In this document: positions 14,925-21,312 of the stretch, in pieces
Layout: every line of letters begins with the position of its first letter
Numbering within the stretch: the first letter of the stretch is position 1
NCBI GenBank assembly: GCA_028278005.1
Contig: JANQFD010000165.1
Location: 1 to 23,008, forward strand
Direction: 5' to 3'
DNA from: Chlorobium sp.
GTDB taxonomy: Bacteria > Bacteroidota > Chlorobiia > Chlorobiales > Chlorobiaceae
Length of the DNA stretch: 23,008 nucleotides
Notes under the pieces: generated by a model
Database searches by the model: none
What the model saw: only the letters and a program-made list of their open reading frames with translations
What the model was told of the DNA's origin: nothing
Translations under genes and position numbers: made by a program

Positions 14925-15030
14925 AAATTGCATGCGAAAGCGAAACGCATATTTTTTTCTTCTCAGGCTAAAAAAATCCCGCCGTCACGAAACCAATCAC
15001 AGCCGGACGCTCCAAGAAGGACCCGTGATC
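14925..15030 (-). other. Candidate cos region upstream of terminase
   Basis: The 130 nt between the small coiled-coil gene and the terminase start hold no gene. On the minus strand they contain GGGTCCT (15024-15018), identical to the lambda cosQ sequence as I recall it, then a CG-rich stretch (GTGACGGCGGG, about 14982-14992) that could hold the nick site, a T-run and a GCGTTTCGCTTTCGCATGC segment that resembles cosB-type R sites. Order (Q, N, B, small terminase) and distance match lambda. The cut itself cannot be placed from sequence. Confidence 0.4.
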
Positions 15031-15048
15031 TTTTTTGTTGATAATGCA

Positions 15049-15267
15049 TCATTGTCCGTTCTGTCTCAGTGGTATAAGCCGCTCGATGGTGTCGACAATA
15101 TGGCGCACGCTGTTGTTCTGCAGATGCACAATAACTGCCTGCTTAGCTTCTACCGTGCGCTTGAGGTTCACCTGGGCCTTGTAGAGCCGCTCGATCTTGC
15201 GCTGCTGCTCAATGGCAAGCTCTCTCAGCTCTTCATTACTCATAAGCATGATATCAGCTTTCTTCAT
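15049..15267 (-). CDS. Small coiled-coil protein, 72 aa
   Basis: The start ATG at 15267 lies inside the end of the preceding gene (14-nt overlap). The protein is one long amphipathic helix: LMSNEELRELAIEQQRKIER, then YKAQVNLKRTVEAKQAVIVH and VRHIVDTIERLIPLRQNGQ. No cysteine motif or membrane segment. It is the last gene before the cos-like region and the first before the packaging genes, so it may be a small regulator or packaging helper; this is only position-based. Confidence 0.6.
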   Translation of the reverse strand: MKKADIMLMSNEELRELAIEQQRKIERLYKAQVNLKRTVEAKQAVIVHLQNNSVRHIVDTIERLIPLRQNGQ

Positions 15268-15859
15268 CGCCAAGCTTCTTTAAGAGTATTTTAAACAGTT
15301 CTGGTAGCGACTTGCTCTCTTCTACTGCTTTATCCTGAGCGGTATGCTGAAAAAGTGTGACGGGCTCGATGAGATCCAGAGCTTTGGCGCGGAGCCTGTG
15401 AGTCTGGGCTTTCGCCTCGTATACCAGCTGTACGCAGTTCGTATAGTTCGGCAGTGGGTTGAACCTGTCGCCATCAAACGCTGTCTCGATCACAAGCCTG
15501 TACCACTCGGCAAGGTCCGCATTAGTCATTCGTTTTTCCCGCATCATCTCACAGATCGACCGTTCAACGTGCGTCAGCTGCTCTTCATCGAGGCCCTGAC
15601 CATAGAGCTTTTCAGCAACCTCCGAGTAGAAGCGCCCCTTCATTGCCTGCATTTTCTTCAGCGCCTCAAAAATCATTTCCGGCGTTGCTGTCTGCAATGT
15701 CCACTCGGCCGCCTTATGCTTGTGCTCATCGCTTTCCGCCAGGTTCGATAGAAGCGCTCTTCGAGCCCTCTGCAGGAGCTCAGTGCTGCACAGCTTTGAG
15801 GGCTGCAGCATTTGCGATCGCATGGGGATTGCCGGTTTTTCCTTGGTCAGTTGTTGCAT
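15254..15859 (-). CDS. Hypothetical helical phage protein, 201 aa
   Basis: I do not recognise a named family. It is entirely helical and Lys/Glu-rich in look: LLQRARRALLSNLAESDEHK, TPEMIFEALKKMQAMKGRFY, EKLYGQGLDEEQLTHVERSI, then LAEWYRLVIETAFDGDRFN and a helical C-terminus. The annotated start (ATG 15859) overlaps the replication gene by 80 nt; an in-frame ATG at 15811 would cut that to 32 nt, and neither has a ribosome site. The gene sits between the replication protein and the packaging genes, where phages keep late regulators, endonucleases or replication loaders, but no catalytic motif is visible. Confidence 0.65.
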   Translation of the reverse strand: MQQLTKEKPAIPMRSQMLQPSKLCSTELLQRARRALLSNLAESDEHKHKAAEWTLQTATPEMIFEALKKMQAMKGRFYSEVAEKLYGQGLDEEQLTHVERSICEMMREKRMTNADLAEWYRLVIETAFDGDRFNPLPNYTNCVQLVYEAKAQTHRLRAKALDLIEPVTLFQHTAQDKAVEESKSLPELFKILLKKLGDEES

Positions 15860-16685
15860 AGCCGTCTGTTTTCTGTTTTCTCATCTGTTCGATAAACACA
15901 TCGATGAACATCATGCCATCGTTGTTGCGTCTCCGCAGCTTGAGAGGACTGTGAAAGTTTGAGGACCAGAAGGGGTGTCCTCGTGCCCACTGAATCGCTT
16001 CCCACAGTTCCTGGGGATCGGCTCGTGCATCGGTTTCCCGAAGGTGATACCAGACCATTGCCCACTTATGTCGGTCAAACTTGACGCTCTTCGGTGCTAT
16101 GGCCTTGAACCGATCAGCAAAATCGTACGATTCGTCCCGATAAGATGATTCTGCGAATGACCGGGGAACTTTGCTGCCATCATCGCATTTCGGAGACTCA
16201 GGATCTTTGGAGCTTATTTCCTCTTCACATTCCCTTTCCAATTCATCTTCCTTTTCCAATTCCCTTTCTAATTCAGCGTAGGGTATGGATGGGGTATCGA
16301 TAGGGTATGCATAGGGTATCTGTAACTCTTTATAATGTGTCAATACCCTATCAGCCAACGGAACAGGGACGGAATTAAGTGCCTTACCGATGCTTTGAAT
16401 GATCTTCGGGGACGTGGATGACTGGTGTTTGATAAAGTTCACCACCCAGAAATAGCCCTCACATTCAAACAGTTTCCCGTCATCGGAAAACTTGTCTATC
16501 AGTGGTGTGACATCATCGATCCCCGTCTCGAAAGCCATTTTCCGGAACGATATATGCAGAATGCCCGCATTATTGGTGTGGGGACAGGTGAAGAGATAGA
16601 TGTAAAGAAGCTTCTCTTGAGGTTGTAGTTCCTCAATGTAAGGGTCGTTCCAAAACCCTGAGCTTATCGTTCTGTAATCTGCCAT
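15780..16685 (-). CDS. Replication initiator / replisome organiser (O-like), 301 aa
   Basis: Proteins like this bind the phage origin and recruit a helicase. The N-terminal 100 residues have the common pattern: ADYRTISSGFWNDPYIEELQ, EKLLYIYLFTCPHTNNAGIL, then a winged-helix (KMAFETGIDDVTPLIDKFS) and FWVVNFIKHQSSTSPKIIQS. A Glu-rich linker (ELERELEKEDELERECEEE, about 140-158) separates a C-terminal part with KAIAPKSVKFDRHKWAMVW and WARGHPFWSSNFHSP. It overlaps the cytosine methyltransferase gene by 22 nt and has no good ribosome site, so its translation is probably coupled. In lambdoid phages the origin is often within such a gene; the linker codons are repetitive (TTCC-rich on the plus strand near 16220-16280). 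Confidence 0.75.
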   Translation of the reverse strand: MADYRTISSGFWNDPYIEELQPQEKLLYIYLFTCPHTNNAGILHISFRKMAFETGIDDVTPLIDKFSDDGKLFECEGYFWVVNFIKHQSSTSPKIIQSIGKALNSVPVPLADRVLTHYKELQIPYAYPIDTPSIPYAELERELEKEDELERECEEEISSKDPESPKCDDGSKVPRSFAESSYRDESYDFADRFKAIAPKSVKFDRHKWAMVWYHLRETDARADPQELWEAIQWARGHPFWSSNFHSPLKLRRRNNDGMMFIDVFIEQMRKQKTDGYATTDQGKTGNPHAIANAAALKAVQH

Positions 16686-17791
16686 GAAGGGCGCGATTGT
16701 GCTTTGTTGATTGCTTTGAAAATCTGGTATACCACCTGTGGCACGATAGCATTACCCAAGGCTCTCAGTCGCTTACCTCTGTCCATCTTTCGGGGTAGCC
16801 CATCATCCACTCGGCAAAGCCTGGTTGCAGCCTCAATCCAGTGCTCTTGCCATTGTTTACCCGTTGCAAGAATTCCACAATAGTCACACCTCTCGGATGA
16901 TTCATTCTTGCATGAAAGGTTTTTGAATTGTCTGCAAATCCCGCCTTGTAATCTCTCGCTGATAGTGTCGGAATCATCCTTAAAACATTCGCCAAATTCA
17001 ACCCGAACCCGTTTCCCGTTCTCATGCCGTCCGGTCTGCAGTTGGTATTCTTTTTTACTTCCTCTTGCTTTTTCTTTATCTCTTCCAGAGTCCAATCTGT
17101 CCGTGTGTACATTGTTACTGGTGTCGGCAACATCCCTTTCAGCTTCCATATATCTGTCCTCAGGCTCTTGCCCTGCCCTCCCCCATGTGATCCTTTCTCG
17201 TCCGCAGCGTTCGGAGTAGCCAACAATCCAGACCCTATCCCTTCTGTGCGGGGCATTGACGGCACAAGCCGGAATAACAAATGGTTGGACTTCGTATCCA
17301 ATTTGTGCAAGGTCTTCCACGACCACATATAACGAGTTTTCTCCGTCTCTTTGTCTGTCACTTCCTGCAATTGCAACTCTTGCGTCCTCCGGTGTGGGAT
17401 ATAATCTGTCTGCCATTTCAAGTTCATAGTAGTACTGGAAAAGGCTTCTGATTCCAGCAACGTTTTCACCACAAATCCAAGTGGGCCGGATTTCCTTGAT
17501 AACTCTGAGCATTTCTGGCCAGAGCGCACGGTCATCCTTTTTGCCAAGCCGCTTCCCGGCAAGGCTGTATGGCTGGCAAGGAAACCCGCCGGAAATAATG
17601 TCAATCTGTCCTCTGTACTCTGCCCCATCAAATTCCTTTATGTCTGTGTAGCATTTGCTCTCAGGGAAATGACGCGCAACCGGCTTATTACAAAAATCTT
17701 CAATCTCGACATGAACGACATTATCCCATCCGCACCAATAGGCTGCAAGTTGAAAACCTCCGATTCCATTGAACAGTGATAAGTGCTTCAT
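16664..17791 (-). CDS. C5-cytosine DNA methyltransferase, 375 aa
   Basis: It would methylate cytosine in host or phage DNA, probably shielding the phage from restriction. Motif I is LSLFNGIGGFQLAAYWCG (4-21), the catalytic motif IV is GGFPCQPYSLAGKR (Cys72), motif VI is ENV (109-111), motif VIII is HRRDRVWIV (182-190) and motif X is RLRALGNAIVPQVVYQIF (341-358). Between VIII and X lies a charged, poorly conserved recognition region (about 200-320). The start overlaps the adenine methyltransferase stop (ATGA, 17788-17791). Most of the gene (17628-16765) is also open in the +1 frame; see the nested entry. Target sequence cannot be inferred. Confidence 0.95.
   Translation of the reverse strand: MKHLSLFNGIGGFQLAAYWCGWDNVVHVEIEDFCNKPVARHFPESKCYTDIKEFDGAEYRGQIDIISGGFPCQPYSLAGKRLGKKDDRALWPEMLRVIKEIRPTWICGENVAGIRSLFQYYYELEMADRLYPTPEDARVAIAGSDRQRDGENSLYVVVEDLAQIGYEVQPFVIPACAVNAPHRRDRVWIVGYSERCGRERITWGRAGQEPEDRYMEAERDVADTSNNVHTDRLDSGRDKEKARGSKKEYQLQTGRHENGKRVRVEFGECFKDDSDTISERLQGGICRQFKNLSCKNESSERCDYCGILATGKQWQEHWIEAATRLCRVDDGLPRKMDRGKRLRALGNAIVPQVVYQIFKAINKAQSRPSWQITER
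16765..17628 (-). CDS. Overlapping gene nested in the cytosine methyltransferase, +1 frame, 287 aa
   Basis: A 287-codon frame lies wholly inside the methyltransferase gene (its codons about 55-342) and ends just before motif X. ATG 17628 follows AAAGGA with a 5-nt gap. The product is not random: it has FPASHTALPGSG-like wording (AGFLASHTALPGSGLAKRMT), SGQKCSELSRKSGPLGF, LLFRLVPSMPRTEGIGSG, LLATPNAADEKGSHGG and LLQPGF-type ending (LRLQPGFAEWMMGYPERWTE). From memory, these patterns recur in phage proteins annotated as methyltransferase or hypothetical. The same DNA reads CRVDDGLPRKMD in one frame and AEWMMGYPERW in the other. It may be a genuine second gene or a relic of an ancestral fusion. 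Function unknown. Confidence 0.55.
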   Translation of the reverse strand: MGQSTEDRLTLFPAGFLASHTALPGSGLAKRMTVRSGQKCSELSRKSGPLGFVVKTLLESEAFSSTTMNLKWQTDYIPHRRTQELQLQEVTDKETEKTRYMWSWKTLHKLDTKSNHLLFRLVPSMPRTEGIGSGLLATPNAADEKGSHGGGQGKSLRTDIWKLKGMLPTPVTMYTRTDWTLEEIKKKQEEVKKNTNCRPDGMRTGNGFGLNLANVLRMIPTLSARDYKAGFADNSKTFHARMNHPRGVTIVEFLQRVNNGKSTGLRLQPGFAEWMMGYPERWTEVSD

Positions 17792-18450
17792 GTCGTTGCT
17801 CTTGGCTCAAAAAGCCTGCATTGAGCGATGTGCCGTTCAACTCTCGCCTTACCGGCCGCAAAATATTTTTCATCGATCTCGCACAGATCGAGGTCAAATC
17901 CCATATCATAGCAGGCAAGGGCAATGCTCATGCTGCCGCCGTGCGTGTCGAGGATTTTGTCCCCTGGTTTTGCGTAGTTCTTCAACAGCCACTTGTAGAG
18001 GATGGCAGGTTTCTGATGAGGGTGATGCTTTGTTTGCAATTTCTCGCACTTCTTTGCTCCATCCCATAAGAAATGAGCTATGCGCAAAGCCTTTTTAAAT
18101 GATGTCCATGCAAGCTCCGCTTCACTCATAAATGTTTTCTCAGCATCGCGCCCTTTATCCCACACTATCCATGCATTTGTCGGCAACAAATGATCTGTGA
18201 AATAATTACCACCCCATATAATCTGGTTCTCACTCACCCTTTGTAGTTCTGCGAAATAATCATCTTCAGGCGGCGACTCGTTTTGGTACGAGTGCATTTT
18301 TCCTTTGTGGTAAAAGCGATCTCTTCTGCTCTTGCCCCATGTATCGCCTATCCCATACGGCGGGTCAACTATCGCCAGGTCATATGCTTTATCCGGCGCG
18401 TCATGCATAAAATCCATGCAGTTACAATTATGCAAGTTGATCATGCTCAT
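17788..18450 (-). CDS. DNA adenine/N-methyltransferase (DPPY class), 220 aa
   Basis: An S-adenosylmethionine-dependent methyltransferase acting on an exocyclic amino group of DNA. The catalytic motif DPPYGIGDTWG (29-39) comes first and the cofactor-binding motif KPGDKILDTHGGSMSIALAC comes near the end, which is the beta-class order. The usual FxGxG is replaced by THGGSMS, a variant I recall in phage enzymes. Other features: QNESPPEDDYFAELQRVSEN, then IIWGGNYFTDHLLPTNAWIV and HPHQKPAILYKWLLKNY. Its start overlaps the HD gene stop and its stop overlaps the next methyltransferase (both ATGA), so the two enzymes are co-translated. They probably modify phage DNA against host restriction. Confidence 0.9.
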   Translation of the reverse strand: MSMINLHNCNCMDFMHDAPDKAYDLAIVDPPYGIGDTWGKSRRDRFYHKGKMHSYQNESPPEDDYFAELQRVSENQIIWGGNYFTDHLLPTNAWIVWDKGRDAEKTFMSEAELAWTSFKKALRIAHFLWDGAKKCEKLQTKHHPHQKPAILYKWLLKNYAKPGDKILDTHGGSMSIALACYDMGFDLDLCEIDEKYFAAGKARVERHIAQCRLFEPRATT

Positions 18451-18977
18451 CTCTCGGGATTCATGAATTCAACAGCATTGCTTTTTTTCTCCAACCCCAA
18501 CTTGGCGAGTTTTGCCTTTACCCAGGCAAACCATTCCCTGTTCGTAGCGGATAATGGGACAAGCCCGGCATTTGCGGCAAGCTCTCTATACTCCTGCAGC
18601 TCTCCGCTCATCCGTGCCCTGGGCAGATAAAACCACCACGGTTCAAACATGATGCTCATCTTGTCTGCCCAACACAGTGCCGACGGTTCTACTCCGGCGT
18701 TTCGGGCATAGTGCCTTGAGTGAAAAAGGCAGAGATAGTGGTACTTGGAGCCGAAAAGTTTATTGGCGATTCGTGCACCGGCTTCAGGGTGTGTTTCGCC
18801 GTCCTCATCATCCATATTCACTTTTCCCCAATACCCCCAATCGTGAATAATGATGCAAACCAGTTCCTTGTAAGATGGGGCGCGTTTGTACAGCCATATC
18901 CATGCAAGCCAAACGGTGAAAGGGTGCCAAAGAAATTGATGCACGCCAAAGAGAATGCTTTTTGTGCCTTTTTTCAC
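18447..18977 (-). CDS. HD-domain metal-dependent hydrolase-like protein, 176 aa
   Basis: The metal-binding pattern of HD phosphohydrolases is visible: His45-Asp46 in CIIIHDWGYWGKVN, His63 in ETHPEAGARIANKLFG, then His86 and His89 in LCLFHSRHYARNAG. The N-terminus is hydrophobic (HQFLWHPFTVWLAWIWLYKR), making a membrane-proximal helix possible. Such small HD proteins are frequent in phage early regions; substrates (nucleotides, cyclic dinucleotides) are not known. ATGA junctions on both sides (18977/18974 and 18450/18447) bind it tightly to its neighbours. Confidence 0.78.
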   Translation of the reverse strand: MKKGTKSILFGVHQFLWHPFTVWLAWIWLYKRAPSYKELVCIIIHDWGYWGKVNMDDEDGETHPEAGARIANKLFGSKYHYLCLFHSRHYARNAGVEPSALCWADKMSIMFEPWWFYLPRARMSGELQEYRELAANAGLVPLSATNREWFAWVKAKLAKLGLEKKSNAVEFMNPER

Positions 18978-19339
18978 ACCACCACCTTTCTTGCGTTTTC
19001 TATTTCCTGAAACTCCTTGAGCAATTCGTGCATATCGTCGCCAAGGGTGAATCCGTACCCGAGCGCGTCGAGGCTAAAATAAATGTCGCTGCAAGACTCG
19101 CACATGTGCTGGTTTGCTAACGGCACTTCGCCATATTCGCCGTATATATTTTCCTCAATCTCGGTCCTTGGATAACGAAAACGACGATGCGCCGTCACAA
19201 TGTCGCCCGAATTGAGCATCGCACCGCAAGAACAGCACCGTGTTCTTCTCGTCCTGAACGGCATAAAAGAAAACTCTTCCGCCGGTTCAAAAAACCAGCC
19301 CTCTCCATCGCCTTCCGGCCATCCGCATGATAAACTCAC
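18974..19339 (-). CDS. Zinc-binding hypothetical protein, 121 aa
   Basis: I use the GTG at 19339 because GGAGG lies seven nt before it and the GTGA overlaps the stop of the preceding gene. A longer reading from 19372 has no site. Two Cys pairs, CCSCG and CESC, about 60 residues apart suggest one zinc ribbon around an intervening beta region (DIVTAHRRFRYPRTEIEENI). The N-terminus is aromatic and acidic (GDGEGWFFEPAEEFSFMPF) and the C-terminus helical. No known function. Confidence 0.7.
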   Translation of the reverse strand: MSLSCGWPEGDGEGWFFEPAEEFSFMPFRTRRTRCCSCGAMLNSGDIVTAHRRFRYPRTEIEENIYGEYGEVPLANQHMCESCSDIYFSLDALGYGFTLGDDMHELLKEFQEIENARKVVV

Positions 19340-19551
19340 GGTAAATCCTCCGTTAACATTTTGTCCTTCCAAAGCTCGATAGCTTCGTTCTGAATCAAAG
19401 TCCGGTCCGATTCAATCCCGCACACCGGGCATTTGCAGAAGTAGTGAACAAACCGGCCGACAAACTGAGTTTCTTCAACTGGCTCCGGATTTCCACAAGG
19501 GCACATGAGCTCTATGTCCCGGCCGCTGTATGTCCATTTGTTCGAACTCAT
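19336..19551 (-). CDS. Lar-like zinc-ribbon protein, 71 aa
   Basis: GGAGG lies six nt before ATG 19551, and this ATG overlaps the stop of the small membrane gene (ATGA). Cys residues at CPCG (17-19) and CKCPVCG (39-44) build a zinc ribbon, followed by QNEAIELWKDKM, the 'eAi.lWn' end typical of Lar-family proteins that in Rac prophage and lambdoid phages relieve EcoK restriction. A role in restriction alleviation would suit the two methyltransferases next door. The family link is by pattern only. Confidence 0.65.
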   Translation of the reverse strand: MSSNKWTYSGRDIELMCPCGNPEPVEETQFVGRFVHYFCKCPVCGIESDRTLIQNEAIELWKDKMLTEDLP

Positions 19552-19709
19552 TTCTTCCCTCCGTATGATCTGAACATGACGATAATGGTGTAGACGAGAT
19601 AACAGGCCACCGGCACAAAGCCGATACCGATCGACCACAAAAGAGGCATGCCGCACGCCTTTGCTATTGTGGTCGTGGCGAGAAATATCAGGATCATGAT
19701 TACAGACAT
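19548..19709 (-). CDS. Small membrane protein, 53 aa
   Basis: ATG 19709 is preceded by AAGGAGG (four nt away), one of the best sites in the region, and the TGA overlaps the next ATG. Two hydrophobic stretches, SVIMILIFLATTTIAKACG and GIGFVPVACYLVYTIIVMF, make two probable spans with a short basic end (RSYGGKK). The same DNA is open in another frame as an N-terminal extension of the following gene, but this reading has the ribosome site and the composition of a real protein. Candidate holin-like or envelope effector; nothing proves it. Confidence 0.6.
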   Translation of the reverse strand: MSVIMILIFLATTTIAKACGMPLLWSIGIGFVPVACYLVYTIIVMFRSYGGKK

Positions 19710-19838
19710 ACTGCCTCCTTCCGGGGCATGCCTCCGGGGTGAAAATGGTTCCGTGCCGATACTCGGCCAGGCGGTCAGCCCGCAGCGGCTTCCGGAATAC
19801 GTGCCGCTTCACTGCTCTTGCGATGCGAATAATTGTAT

Positions 19839-19982
19839 TCATGACTGCTTCGTTTTGGTGATTGATGTTGTCGAAACCTTGGCCTGCCTTGCGGAATCGA
19901 ACCGCTCTCCTTGTTGTGAGCCGGGTGCGGCACTACAAAACCTCTTTCTCAGCTGCTCATTGTCAGTCCCCTCGGCGCTCAT
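19839..19982 (-). CDS. Very small hypothetical protein, 47 aa
   Basis: Its ATG overlaps the stop of the gene before it, and its own TGA overlaps an ATG at 19842-19840, the same ATGA junction seen throughout this block. The product is charged and soluble (MSAEGTDNEQLRKRF, then GERFDSARQAKVSTTS). There is a tRNA-like T-arm within its codons (see findings). The next ATG (19842) opens a basic frame (NTIIRIARAVKRHVFRKPLR) that has no stop before the Lar-like gene and may be a decayed small gene. Coding status moderate. Confidence 0.35.
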   Translation of the reverse strand: MSAEGTDNEQLRKRFCSAAPGSQQGERFDSARQAKVSTTSITKTKQS

Positions 19983-20575
19983 CGATCATCCTCCTCGTTT
20001 CCAAAATTTTCGATCTCGTAATCACTGTCTCCGCCTTCGGGGCGGGCGGGCATAACCACCCCCTGCCAGTACCTAAGCGCCTTATCGGGATTATTCGGAA
20101 AAACAACGATCGGCGGTAACACCGAATCTTCCGAATTGGTGCTCGCATACTGTTTCAGGTAAACAAGGTCGTCCCACAGGGCAAACGCGCCCAGAAGAGA
20201 CGGATCTATACAGCGAATAGGCCCAGGGACAGGGACGCGTAAGTTTGATATGAGAGCGTGCCAATCGGGATACTTGCCGCATTTGGGAACAGGGTAGATT
20301 CGCTTTACGGAACGGTCATCGTCAAACACAACGATGCTTTTGTGAGAAGCCTTTATCGAAACATTGTGCTTCTTTTGCGTAGGGAACGCCTCGACCGGCA
20401 AAAGACAGGACGATTTAATCGCGTCAGCGTATTCTGACTTCCAGTAAACCATTTGCTTCCCGTCGGTAGCCACGAAAAACCCGTGTGTTTTGTCACAGAG
20501 AACGTGCTGAAGCGCAATCCGAAGCCCATCGATTGGCAGAAATGGCCTGATCATTTTTCGGGTAGCTACAAACAT
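19979..20575 (-). CDS. Hypothetical protein, possible sliding-clamp-like fold, 198 aa
   Basis: AAGGAGA eight nt before ATG 20575 supports the start. It is beta-rich with segments such as IDGLRIALQHVLCDKTHGFF, VATDGKQMVYWKSEYAD, SCLLPVEAFPTQKKHNVSI and HKSIVVFDDDRSVKRI. 'xxATDGxxMVYW ... LLPVEAF' recalls phage proteins with a DnaN-like clamp repeat ('aTDGhrLa'), but only one repeat's length is present and the match is loose. The C-terminal 40 residues are acidic (GGDSDYEIENFGNEEDDR). Function inferred only weakly. Confidence 0.6.
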   Translation of the reverse strand: MFVATRKMIRPFLPIDGLRIALQHVLCDKTHGFFVATDGKQMVYWKSEYADAIKSSCLLPVEAFPTQKKHNVSIKASHKSIVVFDDDRSVKRIYPVPKCGKYPDWHALISNLRVPVPGPIRCIDPSLLGAFALWDDLVYLKQYASTNSEDSVLPPIVVFPNNPDKALRYWQGVVMPARPEGGDSDYEIENFGNEEDDR

Positions 20576-20578
20576 AGG

Positions 20579-20674
20579 TCAATTCTCCTTGTTCGTTAGA
20601 CGTGTTATGAGTCTCCGCACAGCCCTCTCGATGTGGTTGAGGGATGCGTTGTGTAACCTCTTCTCAAGCAGCAT
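20579..20674 (-). CDS. Possible tiny protein, 31 aa
   Basis: An ATG three nt after the stop of the 61-aa gene opens 31 codons (LLEKRLHNASLNHIERAVRR, then LITRLTNKEN), ending two codons before the next start. It would be a basic amphipathic helix. There is no separate ribosome site; reinitiation would be needed. It fills an otherwise empty 100-nt gap. Confidence 0.35.
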   Translation of the reverse strand: MLLEKRLHNASLNHIERAVRRLITRLTNKEN

Positions 20675-20677
20675 GGC

Positions 20678-20863
20678 TCAATACTCATGCTCCATCAGCT
20701 TCCTTATCGCTCTGGTTAGGGCTGCTTTTTCCTCTTTATCAAGACTCAAGCAAACGTTGCCTTCATCGGAATACTTTTCCCAATCTTTTTGCCAGGCCAT
20801 TGCCTCATTAACGACATCAGCAACAGTGGCTAAGACCGACGCTTCTTGTTGAGTTAGTGCCAT
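20678..20863 (-). CDS. Small helical hypothetical protein, 61 aa
   Basis: GGAGG lies eight nt before ATG 20863. The protein is helical and acidic: LTQQEASVLATVADVVNEAM, AWQKDWEKYSDEGNV, then LDKEEKAALTRAIRKLMEH. No motif is recognised. It belongs to the leftward early operon, 22 nt after the excisionase-like gene. Confidence 0.62.
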   Translation of the reverse strand: MALTQQEASVLATVADVVNEAMAWQKDWEKYSDEGNVCLSLDKEEKAALTRAIRKLMEHEY

Positions 20864-20885
20864 TTCATAGTCCTCCGATTAATCG

Positions 20886-21176
20886 TTATGAAACCTTCTT
20901 CCGCCGCTTGCCACACTTGACCCATTCCATAACCTCAGATTCCAGGCAATACGGATTCGCGCCCGGATTACGATGGACAGGGAAATCGTTGTAGTTGATG
21001 TACCGATGCACGGTTGGCGAAGAAACACCGATCCGCTCACCTGCCTCCTTGATGGTCATTCGCCGTTCGGGCTGCTCTACTGACGTCACATGCTCGAGAA
21101 GCATATCCACCTTTTTTGTCAGCTGCGCCACCATTCCCGGCAGATCCTCAAACCTGTAATTCTGATCGCCGCTCAT
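20886..21176 (-). CDS. Helix-turn-helix DNA-binding protein (excisionase/MerR-like), 96 aa
   Basis: AAGGAGA eight nt before the ATG supports the start. Residues 10-35 form a short coiled coil (DLPGMVAQLTKKVDMLLEHV), probably for dimerising. Residues 40-90 hold a HTH of the excisionase type: MTIKEAGERIGVSSPTVHRY, then INYNDFPVHRNPGANPYCLE and SEVMEWVKCGKRRKK, with the usual 'T.keA...l.vS..Tv.ryi....lp........y.eSev..W'. It could be a recombination directionality factor or an early-gene regulator. No integrase is in the window to pair it with. Confidence 0.78.
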   Translation of the reverse strand: MSGDQNYRFEDLPGMVAQLTKKVDMLLEHVTSVEQPERRMTIKEAGERIGVSSPTVHRYINYNDFPVHRNPGANPYCLESEVMEWVKCGKRRKKVS

Positions 21177-21312
21177 ATCGTGATCTCCTTATGCATTGTG
21201 TTATGAAACCTCTTCAAGCTTTTTGTACATTTTTTTACACGCTCATTCTTTATACACCCAAGGGGCCAGCAGCACATTGATTGCTATAAGTGTGAGGATG
21301 AGCGGATACGCA

